This document shows, in pieces, positions 6,819-16,236 of a DNA stretch of 47,250 nt (position 1 is its first letter; every line of letters starts with the position of its first letter). Origin of the DNA: Alphaproteobacteria bacterium (GTDB lineage: Bacteria > Pseudomonadota > Alphaproteobacteria > CAAHEQ01 > UBA3637); contig JAFXIF010000058.1 of assembly GCA_017533325.1 (NCBI GenBank), forward strand, positions 1 through 47,250, written 5' to 3'. The notes beneath the pieces are model-generated. The model was not told the DNA's origin and did no database searches. It was given only the letters and a program-made list of their open reading frames with translations. Made by a program: the position numbers and the translations under genes.

Positions 6819-8615
6819 CTATTTGTCATCTGTCTTTTTGGATTTAAATTGAGCCATGTAAAGCGCATGATAAGCACCTTTATTTTCAAGAAGTGTTTCA
6901 TGGTTGCCTTCTTCAATGAGTTTGCCTTCATTGACAACCACGATTTTATCCGCATTTTGAATGGTTGAAAGACGATGGGCAATAACAAATACTGTTCGGT
7001 CATTCATTAAGTTATCAATAGCTTGTTGAACAATGGCTTCTGATTTATTGTCCAGGGCAGAAGTGGCTTCATCTAAAATAACAATCGGCGCATTTTTAAG
7101 GAATGCTCTAGCAATGGCGACACGTTGTTTTTGACCGCCAGATAACAGAACGCCTCGTTCGCCGATTTCGGTATCTAATCCTTTGGGAAGGGATTTAATA
7201 AATTCATCAAGGCAAGCGCTTTGTAAGGCTTTTTCAATTTCCTCAGTTGAAGCATCCGGTTTCCCAAGCAAAATATTTTCTCTGATAGTGCCTGCAAATA
7301 AAAAGTTATCTTGGAAAACAACGGCGATTTGACTTCTTAATGATTTTAAAGAAACATCTTTAATATCTTGTCCATCAATATAAATATTTCCTTTACTGAT
7401 TTCATAAAATCTTGGTAACAAATTAACAAGTGTGGTTTTTCCTCCGCCTGAATTACCGACAAATGCAATTTTTTCTCCTTTTTTAATGGTGAGGTTGATA
7501 TTGTCTAAAACAGTTTTTTTACCATCATAACTAAAGGTAATGTTTTTATATTCAATTTTATTTTTAATCGGTTTTAAATCCGGCGCATTTTCTTTTTCGG
7601 CAACGCTCATTTTCATTTCCAAAAAGTCAAAAACGCGTTCAATCGCCATAAATGACATTTGAACGGCTGTAAAATTTTTTCCGATATTTTTGACCGGTGT
7701 ATAAAGCATTAAAAGAGCGGTCATAAAGGCAACAAAGTCACCGCTTGTAATTGTTCCTGATTTTATTAAATAACTCCCATACCAGATGGTGCCGGCAATT
7801 CCTAAAGAGATAATAATATGCATCATCGGGGAAAGCCAAGCTGTTTTTTGCGTGTATTTAATTTTAAGTTTAAACATCTGCTTAAGAACGTTTGAGAATT
7901 TTGTTCGTTGATGTTCTTCAAGGTTATAAGAAGCAATGGTTTTAAGGCCGGAAAACGTTTCATTAAAGGCAGTTAAAACAGCGCCTCCCGCCATAACTGT
8001 TGAGTTCATAACTTCTTTGATTTTCTTTCTGATTTTTGTCAGTGGATAAAGAGCGGATCCTAAAACGATGATGGCGATAATGGCTAATTGCCATGAGGTG
8101 TAAAATAAAACGAAAATAAGTGAAAAAGAGGAAAATAAGCGTGTAGTGAAAACTTTTAAGTTATTTAATAATCCGGAACAAGCTAAATTCGGATCATTAT
8201 CACATCTGAAAACAACAAAACCGGATGTGTTTTTATCGGCAAATGCCGATTCACAAGAAACCAGTTTTTTATAAATTTTTTCTTTCACATTGTTTGTTAT
8301 TTTTCCACCAACCCAAGCATTTAAATAGGAGGCTCCATATTCAAGTGCACTTTGAATAATTGTGAACACAACGATAAAAAGCGGAATGACATAAAGTGGT
8401 AAATTAAAAGGTGTTTCACCGCCTTTTTCCATGATAACCGTGTCCATAAAAGGTTTTAAAGAAAGGGCGATAACGGCATCTAACGAACCGATCGGAATAG
8501 TAATTAAAGTGGCAGCCAATGCTCTGGCCCAAAAAGGTTTGATAAATGGCCACATTCTTGAATAATTTAAAACAAATGCATTCTTTTTTAATCGTTCTTT
8601 AATTTTTTGTTTCAT
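6819..8615 (-). CDS. msbA: MsbA-type ABC exporter (copy 1)
   Basis: Half-transporter of 598 residues with fused permease and ATPase, expected to dimerise in the inner membrane and flip lipid A-core or a related lipid. Membrane helices occupy about residues 28-320. The ATPase has Walker A GNSGGGKTT (387-395), Q-loop VVFQDN, signature LSGGQ (491-495), Walker B with DEATSALD (515-522) and H-loop H547. It is closely similar along its whole length to the 24440-26218 product. In the first cytoplasmic loop this copy has CESAFADKNTSGFVVFRCDN, where the other keeps a more usual FLDSISSGLIVTRFDTD, so it may be the more diverged copy. A TTGACA/TAGTAT promoter precedes it. The exact substrate is not provable from sequence. 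Confidence 0.93.
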   Translation of the reverse strand: MKQKIKERLKKNAFVLNYSRMWPFIKPFWARALAATLITIPIGSLDAVIALSLKPFMDTVIMEKGGETPFNLPLYVIPLFIVVFTIIQSALEYGASYLNAWVGGKITNNVKEKIYKKLVSCESAFADKNTSGFVVFRCDNDPNLACSGLLNNLKVFTTRLFSSFSLIFVLFYTSWQLAIIAIIVLGSALYPLTKIRKKIKEVMNSTVMAGGAVLTAFNETFSGLKTIASYNLEEHQRTKFSNVLKQMFKLKIKYTQKTAWLSPMMHIIISLGIAGTIWYGSYLIKSGTITSGDFVAFMTALLMLYTPVKNIGKNFTAVQMSFMAIERVFDFLEMKMSVAEKENAPDLKPIKNKIEYKNITFSYDGKKTVLDNINLTIKKGEKIAFVGNSGGGKTTLVNLLPRFYEISKGNIYIDGQDIKDVSLKSLRSQIAVVFQDNFLFAGTIRENILLGKPDASTEEIEKALQSACLDEFIKSLPKGLDTEIGERGVLLSGGQKQRVAIARAFLKNAPIVILDEATSALDNKSEAIVQQAIDNLMNDRTVFVIAHRLSTIQNADKIVVVNEGKLIEEGNHETLLENKGAYHALYMAQFKSKKTDDK

Positions 8616-8642
8616 GACATCCTCTGAAAAAAAATATTTTTA

Positions 8643-8671
8643 ATACTATCCGAAAGGATTTTTTTTGTCAA
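8643..8671 (-). promoter_or_regulatory. Sigma70 promoter of the msbA-like gene
   Basis: On the - strand: TTGACA (8671-8666), 17 bp, TAGTAT (8648-8643). The rest of the 217-bp gap to the divergent autotransporter is AT-rich. It holds a TATAAA at 8811-8816 that could be the autotransporter -10, without a convincing -35. Confidence 0.78.
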
Positions 8672-8832
8672 CTATGTTGGTTATCTTGTTGAAATATTTG
8701 AGATAATTTTAAATGCTTTAAGAAAGTTTTTTTTATTTTTACTGAAAATGAAAAAAGAAAATATTTTTGCTTGTAAATGAAAAAAATATATGTTAGAAAA
8801 AAAATAGCGCTATAAAATATGTGGGGGCAAGG

Positions 8833-11800
8833 GTGAAGAGATTAAAATTCTCAATTTCTGTTTTTGCTTTTTTTACGGTTATTTGTTCTGTCAGTGCATT
8901 TGCCGATACAAAGGCTAATGGCCAATCAAAAACGTTTATTAAAGAATTAACACTTGCTGACCCCTCTTATTCCTCCTCTGCTGATTTAGATGCCGGTGAA
9001 AATATCGGTATATTAATTACTCATTTAAACTCCCCCTTTGAGGCATCAATTACTAATTCCGGGAATATAACGTCCGGAGAAAACGGATATGGTGTTTATG
9101 GTGCCGCCTATGATACGCATGATGGTAGTGTTACCATTAAAAATTATGGGGTTATTCAAAATATCCAGCTTCAGGAATTTACCAAAACAAACATATTAAA
9201 TCAAAAAGAAGAAAATAAAACAGCACCTCAATTACTTGGAAATATTTTATTGGGAACAAATTCTGAAATTGCTAACCGTGGCGAAGGAAGTTTGGTTTCA
9301 GGTGATATGATTTCTTTTGATTATGGTGGCATCTTTAAAAACGGTGTTGAAGATGTTTATGGATGGGTAACTGAAGGAGAGTCGTCTGTTTTAAAATTGG
9401 TTGATGTTGTTCTTACGAATGCAGAGACTGTTGGCGGAACACTTCAATTTGGTGGTGCCGGAAAGCTTTATAATGGTCATAGAATAAATATGGACTCTGT
9501 GAAGCTTGGAGATGATGGCATTATTTATAATGTTGGAGCCAATTATATTTGGAAAGAAGATGCCGATAAAGATGGAGTCGTTGATCCGGAAAACAAAGCC
9601 GGCAAAGTGATGGATACATTTGCAAAATTCTATGCAGATAATATTTTGATGGGATCAAACGGTAAAATTTTAAACGAAATGGGGACAACATTTGATGCCG
9701 GTGTTATTCAGATGGGACATAATGCTTCCATTGTAAATGGTGCTGATTATACATTTAAATATGACGCCTCTTTTGATTTAAAATCAGGTGAAAAGATTAC
9801 CACAACAATAACAGATGAAAACGGTCAAACAACGACAACTGTTGAAGATAATATACAAATAACTCAAAATCTGTTGATGGAAGTTCCGCATGCCTCTTCC
9901 TTTCATGCTGATAGAATTATTTTAGGTGATAACTCAACGATTGAAAATAGAAAAGACAGTTCATTAACGGGGCATGATATCACCTTTGGGGATAAAGGCT
10001 CTTTTAATTTAACAAGTGGAGAGGTTAAGCTTTCTTCATCTTCAGAAGTCTCGGATCCGAATAAAGAATTTTTAAAAGAGGCATCTTCTTTAAATTTTGG
10101 GTCGGAGTCAAAATTATATGTTGGCGCAGAGCTTCAAGAAGCTATCACTGAACCGCAAGCATCCTCTTCTGTGGATACAGATAATGGGGTAACAACCGAA
10201 AAATGGGAAGTTATTCAAGAAGAGATTTTGCCTCAACAAGCTTATCGTGGGGAACTTACGGTTGATAATATTAATATGGGTGCAAATTCTTCTCTTGAAA
10301 TAATGGGCGGAAAGATTGATGCCGGCACAATTAACATGGGAGATGGTGCTGATATTTTTATGAATCAGCAAACATTTATGATTGGGGAATATCCGGTTAC
10401 ATACATGGCTGAATTAACAGCAAATAAAGGTGTTTATCTTGGAAATTCTTCATCTTTAACTGTTGTGAACGGAACAATTTCAACGCCTCTTATCAAATTT
10501 TTGGATGATGGTAAATTTGCAACTTCTTCAAGTTTTACGGTTAACAGATTGGATATGGGACAAAGAGCTTCAGTCACTGTTGCCGGTGTTTTAAATTCAA
10601 ATGTAACATTAGGATCTGATTCAAATGTGCTTGTTAGAGATCCTGTTTTATTAGATCCGTTACCTGAAAACCTTCCGTTATATTCGATTGAAGGGGGCGG
10701 TATTCAAGGTTCGCTTAAGAAAGCCCCTGGGGCAGAAAATGTGAACGTTGTTGTGCAAACAAGTGATGAGCGGTTTTATACGCTTTTAAAAGGCGAAATT
10801 GATGTTGATAATATTTTAGTGGATAAAGGTCTTTTGGAAGTTGCCGGTAATATTAAAGGGGATATTTCGTTAAATACGGGAACAACCTTGCGTTTAACGG
10901 GAAGAGATCTTTATATCCATGATCCTGTTCAAAGAATTGAAGGCACAACCAATACAACGGTTGAAGTTTCCATTAAACCGGATTTAAATTTGGGACCAAA
11001 TCAGCAATTTGATACAAATTCATTATTTTATCAAACAACCAATTGGATGAGTGCTGAAAACTTGAAATTATCCCATGATGGTATTTCAATTAATAACGCT
11101 GTTGATTTTGATAATGTCTTAATGTCGGATAACACAACCATTCGCTTAACGGGAAATTATAAAATCGGCAATATTAAAGAGACAAATGGATCTGCCGTGA
11201 ATACCACACTTGAAATTGATGCCGGAAAAGGAAAAAGCATTGATTCAAGCGGTTCGATGCATATGGACAGAATTTTGATTTCGAGTGGTAATTTTAATGT
11301 TTACCATGATATCCATTCATTAACGACTTCGGGACCGGTAACGGTTCCTGCTTCTGCGATTGACGGTATTGAACTTGGAACAGATGCTTCCATGACAACA
11401 TTTGCAAATGTTTCGGTTAATCAAGTTTTAAGAAATCAAAAATTAATTGATAAAGGCGAAGATGTTTCGAACACAACGTTAACAGTGAATGCCGATCATT
11501 TCCAAGTGTTAAGAAATGTTGATGTGGATACACTGAACATGAATGGCGGTGTTTTTGAATTTATGAATAAAGATGGAACAAATGCCGTTAATGTGACAAA
11601 CGATATTAATTTAAAACCTTATTCTGCTTTGGCAGGTGCCGGTGTATTGAATATTAAAACAGGCCATTTGGCTTTAAATGAAAATGCTCGTTTAGCTGTT
11701 TCCATGCAAGATGTTGAAACTCAGCCTATTTCTGAATTAAAAGTTGTTTCATCAGATACAACCATAACAGATTCATCTTTACCATATCAAACAAAAGATT

Positions 11801-13290
11801 TAGTTGTTGAAACGGATTCAAGCGGGTATATTGATGTGCGTGCCAGTGGAAATAAAAATGATAAAATTATTGTTGATGGAACGGTGAATTTGGCTGATGG
11901 GACAAGAGTTTTAGTTCGCGATATTCAAACCAATCAAGAATATGAAATTTTGTCAGCCACACAGTTGAATGGGAATAGTGATAAATTACGCACAACATTC
12001 CTTTGGACCGGAGTGGAGAAAAAAATTGAAAATAATGCTTTATCTTTATCTGTAAAAGGAGTTCAAACATTAAAAGAGGGAATTCAAATTGCTGATCACT
12101 CCAAAAATGTTGATGAACTTGCCGATACATTAACAAAAATCCGTCAAAGTGAGGGCGCCTATAGCATTGATCCGTTTTTGGATTCGGTCTTTTTTGCCGA
12201 ATCGGCTTCAGAGGCGGTTCGGGTGTTAGATGAATATTCGCCGGAAGGTTATTTAAACACAATGCAAGCTTCTATGCGCATGCAAAAAGCATTTAAAGAA
12301 AGTGTGTTAGGCGAAATGAACGCTATGCGCAACTATCGCATTAAAAATCAAACAACAAGATATTATGTGAAAAATCCATATTATTATGGCAGACCCGGTC
12401 ATGAAAGATATTACTATGGCTTTAAAGAAGGCAGACGCAATCCATATATGGATCGCAGATCTGATAGAGGGGGTATTTGGGCTAAACCGTTTATGCTTTC
12501 TTTAACACAAGATGATAAAGATAATCAAAGCGGATATGAGTTGGATGCTTATGGGTTTACAGCAGGTATTGACAGAAAAGTCGGTGTCTTTACGCTTGGA
12601 CTTGCTGCTCTTTATGCTACCGGTGATATGGAACAAAATAATAAAAATACACAATCTGATTTGACCACTTATGGCTTGGGCGTTTATGGAAGCATTACAC
12701 CGCATTATTCCAGAACATTTATGGATTTTTATGCTTTATGGAGTCAAACAAGTGTTGATTCAAAACGCTCAATCAGTTCCTTATCCGAGTCAACAAAAGC
12801 TGATTTTGACTTAACGGCATTCACCTTAGGGGCAGATATCGGCTATGAAATTTTGGTTGCGCCAAACTTTATTTTAACACCGAAAATCGGGTTGGATTAT
12901 ACCTCTATTGAAATGGATGATGTTGCTGAAAGTGGCACGGGCAGAGCCAGAGTTTTATTAAAAGGCACGGATTTAACCAGCATTCAAATGCCGGTTGAAG
13001 TGAAAGCTGCCTTTGATTTTGGTAGTCATAATTATCGTTTCCGTCCGGAATTTCATGCCAGATGGACGCATGAATTTGGAGATACAGCAGCAAAATCAAC
13101 GGCTAATTTCGTAAGATATGCAGCGCCATTTGCCGTTGAAGGGTTGAATGTTGATAAAGATGTGTTTACAGTCGGTGGTTCCTTGCTCTGGTTGTATGGT
13201 TTAAGTGAATTTGAATTAAAATATGACTATGACTTCTCATCAACATCAACGGGTCACAGCATTAATATGGGATATAAATATCTCTTCTGA
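8833..13290 (+). CDS. Giant autotransporter adhesin (type Va secretion)
   Basis: A 1485-residue surface protein. It has an N-terminal signal peptide (MKRLKFSISVFAFFTVICSV..AFA, cleaved before DTK), a passenger of about 1150 residues, and a C-terminal beta-barrel of about 270 residues starting near GGIWAKPFML and ending in the typical aromatic terminus GYKYLF. The passenger is a beta-helix built of irregular turns with INMG/ILMG/IILGDNS-type steps (such as INMGANSSLEIMGG). A tyrosine/arginine-rich linker (RYYVKNPYYYGRPGHERYYY) lies before the barrel. I chose the GTG at 8833 because GGGGG lies 6 nt upstream and the signal peptide then begins MKRLK; the GTG at 8821 adds MGARV- with no ribosome site. 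The last codons lie inside the terminator stem. The passenger ligand is unknown. Confidence 0.93.
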   Translation: MKRLKFSISVFAFFTVICSVSAFADTKANGQSKTFIKELTLADPSYSSSADLDAGENIGILITHLNSPFEASITNSGNITSGENGYGVYGAAYDTHDGSVTIKNYGVIQNIQLQEFTKTNILNQKEENKTAPQLLGNILLGTNSEIANRGEGSLVSGDMISFDYGGIFKNGVEDVYGWVTEGESSVLKLVDVVLTNAETVGGTLQFGGAGKLYNGHRINMDSVKLGDDGIIYNVGANYIWKEDADKDGVVDPENKAGKVMDTFAKFYADNILMGSNGKILNEMGTTFDAGVIQMGHNASIVNGADYTFKYDASFDLKSGEKITTTITDENGQTTTTVEDNIQITQNLLMEVPHASSFHADRIILGDNSTIENRKDSSLTGHDITFGDKGSFNLTSGEVKLSSSSEVSDPNKEFLKEASSLNFGSESKLYVGAELQEAITEPQASSSVDTDNGVTTEKWEVIQEEILPQQAYRGELTVDNINMGANSSLEIMGGKIDAGTINMGDGADIFMNQQTFMIGEYPVTYMAELTANKGVYLGNSSSLTVVNGTISTPLIKFLDDGKFATSSSFTVNRLDMGQRASVTVAGVLNSNVTLGSDSNVLVRDPVLLDPLPENLPLYSIEGGGIQGSLKKAPGAENVNVVVQTSDERFYTLLKGEIDVDNILVDKGLLEVAGNIKGDISLNTGTTLRLTGRDLYIHDPVQRIEGTTNTTVEVSIKPDLNLGPNQQFDTNSLFYQTTNWMSAENLKLSHDGISINNAVDFDNVLMSDNTTIRLTGNYKIGNIKETNGSAVNTTLEIDAGKGKSIDSSGSMHMDRILISSGNFNVYHDIHSLTTSGPVTVPASAIDGIELGTDASMTTFANVSVNQVLRNQKLIDKGEDVSNTTLTVNADHFQVLRNVDVDTLNMNGGVFEFMNKDGTNAVNVTNDINLKPYSALAGAGVLNIKTGHLALNENARLAVSMQDVETQPISELKVVSSDTTITDSSLPYQTKDLVVETDSSGYIDVRASGNKNDKIIVDGTVNLADGTRVLVRDIQTNQEYEILSATQLNGNSDKLRTTFLWTGVEKKIENNALSLSVKGVQTLKEGIQIADHSKNVDELADTLTKIRQSEGAYSIDPFLDSVFFAESASEAVRVLDEYSPEGYLNTMQASMRMQKAFKESVLGEMNAMRNYRIKNQTTRYYVKNPYYYGRPGHERYYYGFKEGRRNPYMDRRSDRGGIWAKPFMLSLTQDDKDNQSGYELDAYGFTAGIDRKVGVFTLGLAALYATGDMEQNNKNTQSDLTTYGLGVYGSITPHYSRTFMDFYALWSQTSVDSKRSISSLSESTKADFDLTAFTLGADIGYEILVAPNFILTPKIGLDYTSIEMDDVAESGTGRARVLLKGTDLTSIQMPVEVKAAFDFGSHNYRFRPEFHARWTHEFGDTAAKSTANFVRYAAPFAVEGLNVDKDVFTVGGSLLWLYGLSEFELKYDYDFSSTSTGHSINMGYKYLF

Positions 13291-13320
13291 TTTTAAGAAG
13301 AGATAAACTTTATTTTTTTT
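13279..13320 (+). terminator. Terminator overlapping the autotransporter stop codon
   Basis: TATCTCTTCT (13279-13288) pairs perfectly with AGAAGAGATA (13296-13305) around a 7-nt loop, followed by a T-rich tract. The last codons and the first base of the TGA stop are in the left arm. Confidence 0.8.
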
Positions 13321-13350
13321 AGCTTTTAGCTTGCTTTTATTTCTTAAACA

Positions 13351-13386
13351 TTTTAGATTAAATGTATTGACTCAGTATATCTAAAA
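13351..13386 (+). promoter_or_regulatory. Inverted repeat before the GalU-like gene
   Basis: TTTTAGAT (13351-13358) and ATCTAAAA (13379-13386) are perfect 8-bp arms 20 bp apart, ending 2 nt before the AAGGAG at 13388-13393. It may be an operator or a leader hairpin. No convincing promoter is seen within it. Confidence 0.4.
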
Positions 13387-13400
13387 TAAGGAGAAAATAG

Positions 13401-14321
13401 ATGTATGAAAATATAGAATTTATTGTAGCTTGTGCCGGTAAAAGCACACGAAACTTCCCTCATTCAAAAGGGATTGCTCATAAATGTTTGATGCCGTTTG
13501 GGGATATCAGATTGATTGATTGTGTGCTTCAAGATGTTGTTCGCATGGGTGGGCGGCATATCACATTGGTTGTGTCGGATCAAGTGACAATTGATGCATT
13601 TAAAGAAGCTTTAAAAACAGATTTAAAAACAGAAGAAAAATTACGTAAAGGGGGAAGGGAAAGGATTGCTGATGTGTTAAGAGCAACCTTTTTACCGGAA
13701 GATATTGATTTAAAATATGTGATACAGGAAACGCCAATCGGAACGGCACAAGTTTTGGGATTGGCGCATCGTTTATCTCCTGACAGACACGCGGTTTTGA
13801 TTTTTCCGGATGATTTAATTGATTCAACAAAGGCTGAAATTCCTTTTGTTAAAAAGATTACGGATTCATTCTTGCAAAACACAAAACAAATTTTATTAAC
13901 AGGTATTGTGAAAGAAGATGTAAGCAATAACTCGATTTTGGTTAACAAACGATTGATTGAAAAACCAAAAAATCCAACAAGCAATATTGCCGGTTATTCC
14001 CCGTATGCTTTTCCTAAAGAATGTTTGGATGCAATTGAAAGGCAAACGACTGAAATTGAAAAAACAGGAAAAATGCCGGAAGGATTAGCACTTGGTGAAT
14101 GGGTTTATACGGATGGAATCAATTCATTTTTAGATAATGGTGGTGAAGAAGCCGGATTTTTTGCTAAAATGGAAATTTTAGATCCTGAAAAATATGAAAT
14201 GATGGATACGGGGTCTTTGCCTCTTTATGAAAAAGCTTTAATACGCGAATTATTAACACGTTCTTTCTTTGCAAAGGAAAATAAAGAATATGTTAGAAAA
14301 CTTTTAAGGGACATGGATTAA
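13401..14321 (+). CDS. GalU-like sugar-1-phosphate nucleotidyltransferase
   Basis: A 306-residue GT-A-fold nucleotidyltransferase; the closest pattern is UTP--glucose-1-phosphate uridylyltransferase, which makes UDP-glucose for envelope glycans. The N-terminal nucleotide loop is AGKSTRNFPHSKGIAHKCLM, aligning with the usual AGLGTRFLPATK-I-KE-LP without gaps but with the second glycine of G-x-G-T-R changed to serine. Other landmarks are GTAQVLGLAHRL, the metal-binding LIFPDD, and IEKPKNPTSNIAGYSPYAF for sugar binding. AAGGAG stands 7 nt before the ATG. It follows the autotransporter but has a terminator before it and a bidirectional terminator after it. It could use another NTP or sugar. Confidence 0.82.
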   Translation: MYENIEFIVACAGKSTRNFPHSKGIAHKCLMPFGDIRLIDCVLQDVVRMGGRHITLVVSDQVTIDAFKEALKTDLKTEEKLRKGGRERIADVLRATFLPEDIDLKYVIQETPIGTAQVLGLAHRLSPDRHAVLIFPDDLIDSTKAEIPFVKKITDSFLQNTKQILLTGIVKEDVSNNSILVNKRLIEKPKNPTSNIAGYSPYAFPKECLDAIERQTTEIEKTGKMPEGLALGEWVYTDGINSFLDNGGEEAGFFAKMEILDPEKYEMMDTGSLPLYEKALIRELLTRSFFAKENKEYVRKLLRDMD

Positions 14322-14334
14322 TTAAAAAAGAAAA

Positions 14335-14371
14335 AATAAAAAATCCACCTTTTTTAGGTGGATTTTTTTTA
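14335..14371. terminator. Bidirectional terminator between convergent genes
   Basis: AAATCCACCT (14341-14350) pairs with AGGTGGATTT (14356-14365) around a short T loop, with A-run on the left and T-run on the right. It serves the nucleotidyltransferase (+) and the pilin-like gene (-). Confidence 0.88.
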
Positions 14372-14382
14372 AGAGAAAAAGG

Positions 14383-14883
14383 TTATTGTCTAAATTTAAA
14401 AACTAATGTTGAGTCATCAGAGCATTCTTCAGATGTTGTTGGTGAAGCTAAATCAACATAATGGAAAGTTTTCTTTGTTAAGTTTGCGTCATAAAGTTGT
14501 TGGCAAGAAACAAGGGGAACACTTTTGTATGTTATGGTAAATGAATTGCCACCATCGGCCGGTTCAATTTCAATAGAACCACCCCATCTGTTTTCCAATG
14601 CATAAGTTGTTTTCCCTTCGTTTACATTTGCAGAGCAATCATCAAGAGCTTTTTCTTCACACATTTCTTGCACATCAATGCCTGAGTAACTGCTGTCCCA
14701 TGAATATGTATCCGCAACGTCAGCAGCTATATTGTCAACTTCTAAAATAGTTGAGTTTACTCTGAAATAAGAGTCAACATATCCCATGGACGTAATCCCG
14801 CCGATACTGATAAGTCCGATAATGGCAAGAACACCCAACATTTCAACCATACTGCGTCCGGATTGGTCTTTTTTGTTTGTCAT
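14383..14883 (-). CDS. Type IV pilin-like protein with SGRSMVEML N-terminus (copy 1)
   Basis: A 166-residue protein with a short leader (MTNKKDQSG) and a class III-like signal: G at -1, then RSMVEML with Glu at +5 and a hydrophobic helix (GVLAIIGLISIGGITSMGY). Classical pilins and pseudopilins have F or M at +1; here it is R. Four cysteines lie in the C-terminal half (MCEEKALDDCS, SCQQL, SEECS), suggesting two disulfides outside the cell. A second gene with the same N-terminus is at 35410-35835. No pilus assembly genes are nearby. It has its own promoter (14922-14950) and an AAAGGGGGC ribosome site. Confidence 0.82.
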   Translation of the reverse strand: MTNKKDQSGRSMVEMLGVLAIIGLISIGGITSMGYVDSYFRVNSTILEVDNIAADVADTYSWDSSYSGIDVQEMCEEKALDDCSANVNEGKTTYALENRWGGSIEIEPADGGNSFTITYKSVPLVSCQQLYDANLTKKTFHYVDLASPTTSEECSDDSTLVFKFRQ

Positions 14884-14921
14884 GATAACAGCCCCCTTTA
14901 AGTGATATATAATCTTCTTTT

Positions 14922-14950
14922 ATTATAACAGAAAATGAAAAAAACTACAA
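14922..14950 (-). promoter_or_regulatory. Promoter of the pilin-like gene
   Basis: On the - strand: TTGTAG (14950-14945), 17 bp, TATAAT (14927-14922); leader of about 35 nt. Confidence 0.7.
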
Positions 14951-15021
14951 GGGATTATTGGAAAAATAATATTTTTTGAACAAAACTTGCAAAAAATTAA
15001 AAAAAATGCTTTTATAAAGAA

Positions 15022-16167
15022 ATGATTACAACAACTGAAGAATTAAAAGAAGTATGTCAGCGGTTTGCGACTCACTCTTTTGTTACAATAGATACCGAAT
15101 TTTTAAGAGAATATACCTTTTATTCAAAATTATGTCTGATTCAAGCGGCCAGTGTTGAAGAGGCCGTTTTAATTGACCCGTTGGCAAAAGGTTTGGATTT
15201 AACGCCTTTTTTTGAATTATTGCAAAATCAAAATGTTGTTAAAGTATTTCACTCCGGCAGACAGGATATTGAAATTTTTTATAACATGACAAAAAAAGTG
15301 CCGTTTCCTGTTTTTGATACACAAATCGCAGCAATGGTTTTAGGTTATGGAGATTGTGTTGGTTATCAGCAACTGGTGTCTGATTTATTGCATATTGAAA
15401 TTGATAAAGGAATGAGGGTAACAGATTGGTCGAAACGTCCCTTATCTGAAGCGCAGCTTCAATATGCTTTAAGTGATGTGACTTATTTAAGAGATGTTTA
15501 TTTGATGGTGAAAGAAAAGGTTGAGAAACAACAACGTTTATCTTGGATTGAAGAAGAAATGAATGAGCTTTATGATGCGAATCTTTATGAACCTTCAAAT
15601 GAAAAAATCGCTTCTAAACTTAAATATAATTTTAAATCGAATCAACCTAAATATATTTATCAAGACCTTTATTTGTGGCGCGAAGACAGAGCAAAAAAAC
15701 ATAACATGCCCAGAAGACAAGTTTTAAAAGATGAGGTAATGCAAGATATTGCCAGAGCGCATCCTAAAAGTTTGGAAGAATTATCAGCCTTACGCAGTAT
15801 CATTCCTTCTTTTTTAAAGAAAAACAGAGCTCGGGAAATTGTTGATGTTGTTAAAAATGCTCTTTTAAAAAAGCCGGAAGATTTTTATCCGTTACCTCAA
15901 GAAAAAAAGAATGTTGTCGGTAATAAGAATTTAATGTCAATCCTACACTTATTATTGGACATGGTTGCAGGGAAAGAAAAAATTGCTTCAAAACTGATTG
16001 GAACGCAAGAGGATTTGTATCAATTTGTTTATAACATTGCCACACCGGCCTTTATGATTGGATGGCGGTATGAAGTTTTTGGAAAATATGCTGAACAAAT
16101 TAAAGACGGAAAGGTCGGTTTATTTTATAATCCCAGTGAAAAAACTATTGAATTTAAGGAAATTTAA
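15022..16167 (+). CDS. rnd: Ribonuclease D
   Basis: A 381-residue 3'-5' exoribonuclease that trims tRNA and other stable RNA 3' ends. The DEDDy residues are all present: D24 and E26 in IDTEF, D82 in SGRQD, and Y148/D152 in YALSD. An HRDC region follows (about residues 205-280, with LYLWREDRAKKHNMPRRQVL). The C-terminal part runs to 381 residues, usual for the family. No clear Shine-Dalgarno is present. TTGCAA (14987-14992) and TTTATA (15011-15016, 18-bp spacer) stand so close to the ATG that the mRNA may be leaderless. The ankyrin gene's leader hairpin, 37 nt downstream, is also its likely terminator. Confidence 0.94.
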   Translation: MITTTEELKEVCQRFATHSFVTIDTEFLREYTFYSKLCLIQAASVEEAVLIDPLAKGLDLTPFFELLQNQNVVKVFHSGRQDIEIFYNMTKKVPFPVFDTQIAAMVLGYGDCVGYQQLVSDLLHIEIDKGMRVTDWSKRPLSEAQLQYALSDVTYLRDVYLMVKEKVEKQQRLSWIEEEMNELYDANLYEPSNEKIASKLKYNFKSNQPKYIYQDLYLWREDRAKKHNMPRRQVLKDEVMQDIARAHPKSLEELSALRSIIPSFLKKNRAREIVDVVKNALLKKPEDFYPLPQEKKNVVGNKNLMSILHLLLDMVAGKEKIASKLIGTQEDLYQFVYNIATPAFMIGWRYEVFGKYAEQIKDGKVGLFYNPSEKTIEFKEI

Positions 16168-16174
16168 AAATTTC

Positions 16175-16203
16175 TTGACAAAAAATGTTTTTTTTGATAT
16201 TAT
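16175..16203 (+). promoter_or_regulatory. Promoter of the ankyrin gene
   Basis: TTGACA (16175-16180), 17 bp, TATTAT (16198-16203). The start site near 16210 falls within the left arm of the following hairpin. Confidence 0.82.
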
Positions 16204-16236
16204 GCTCCTTATGTCAAGTTTATAAGGAGCTTTTTT
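16204..16236 (+). promoter_or_regulatory. Terminator-like hairpin that buries the ankyrin Shine-Dalgarno
   Basis: GCTCCTTAT (16204-16212) pairs perfectly with ATAAGGAGC (16222-16230) around a 9-nt loop, then T6 and the ATG. The right arm contains AAGGAG, the only ribosome site of the ankyrin gene. The same structure has the form of an intrinsic terminator for rnd. It may be a dual element or an RNA switch sensitive to temperature or ribosome access. Confidence 0.6.

Noticed and set aside
8821-8832. GTG at 8821 as start of the autotransporter
   Set aside because: It lacks a ribosome site and adds MGARV-; GGGGG is well placed for the GTG at 8833, which begins a regular signal peptide.
10114-13099. 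Reverse-strand open frames within the autotransporter
   Set aside because: No start context; codon pattern and composition are those of shadows of the + strand gene.
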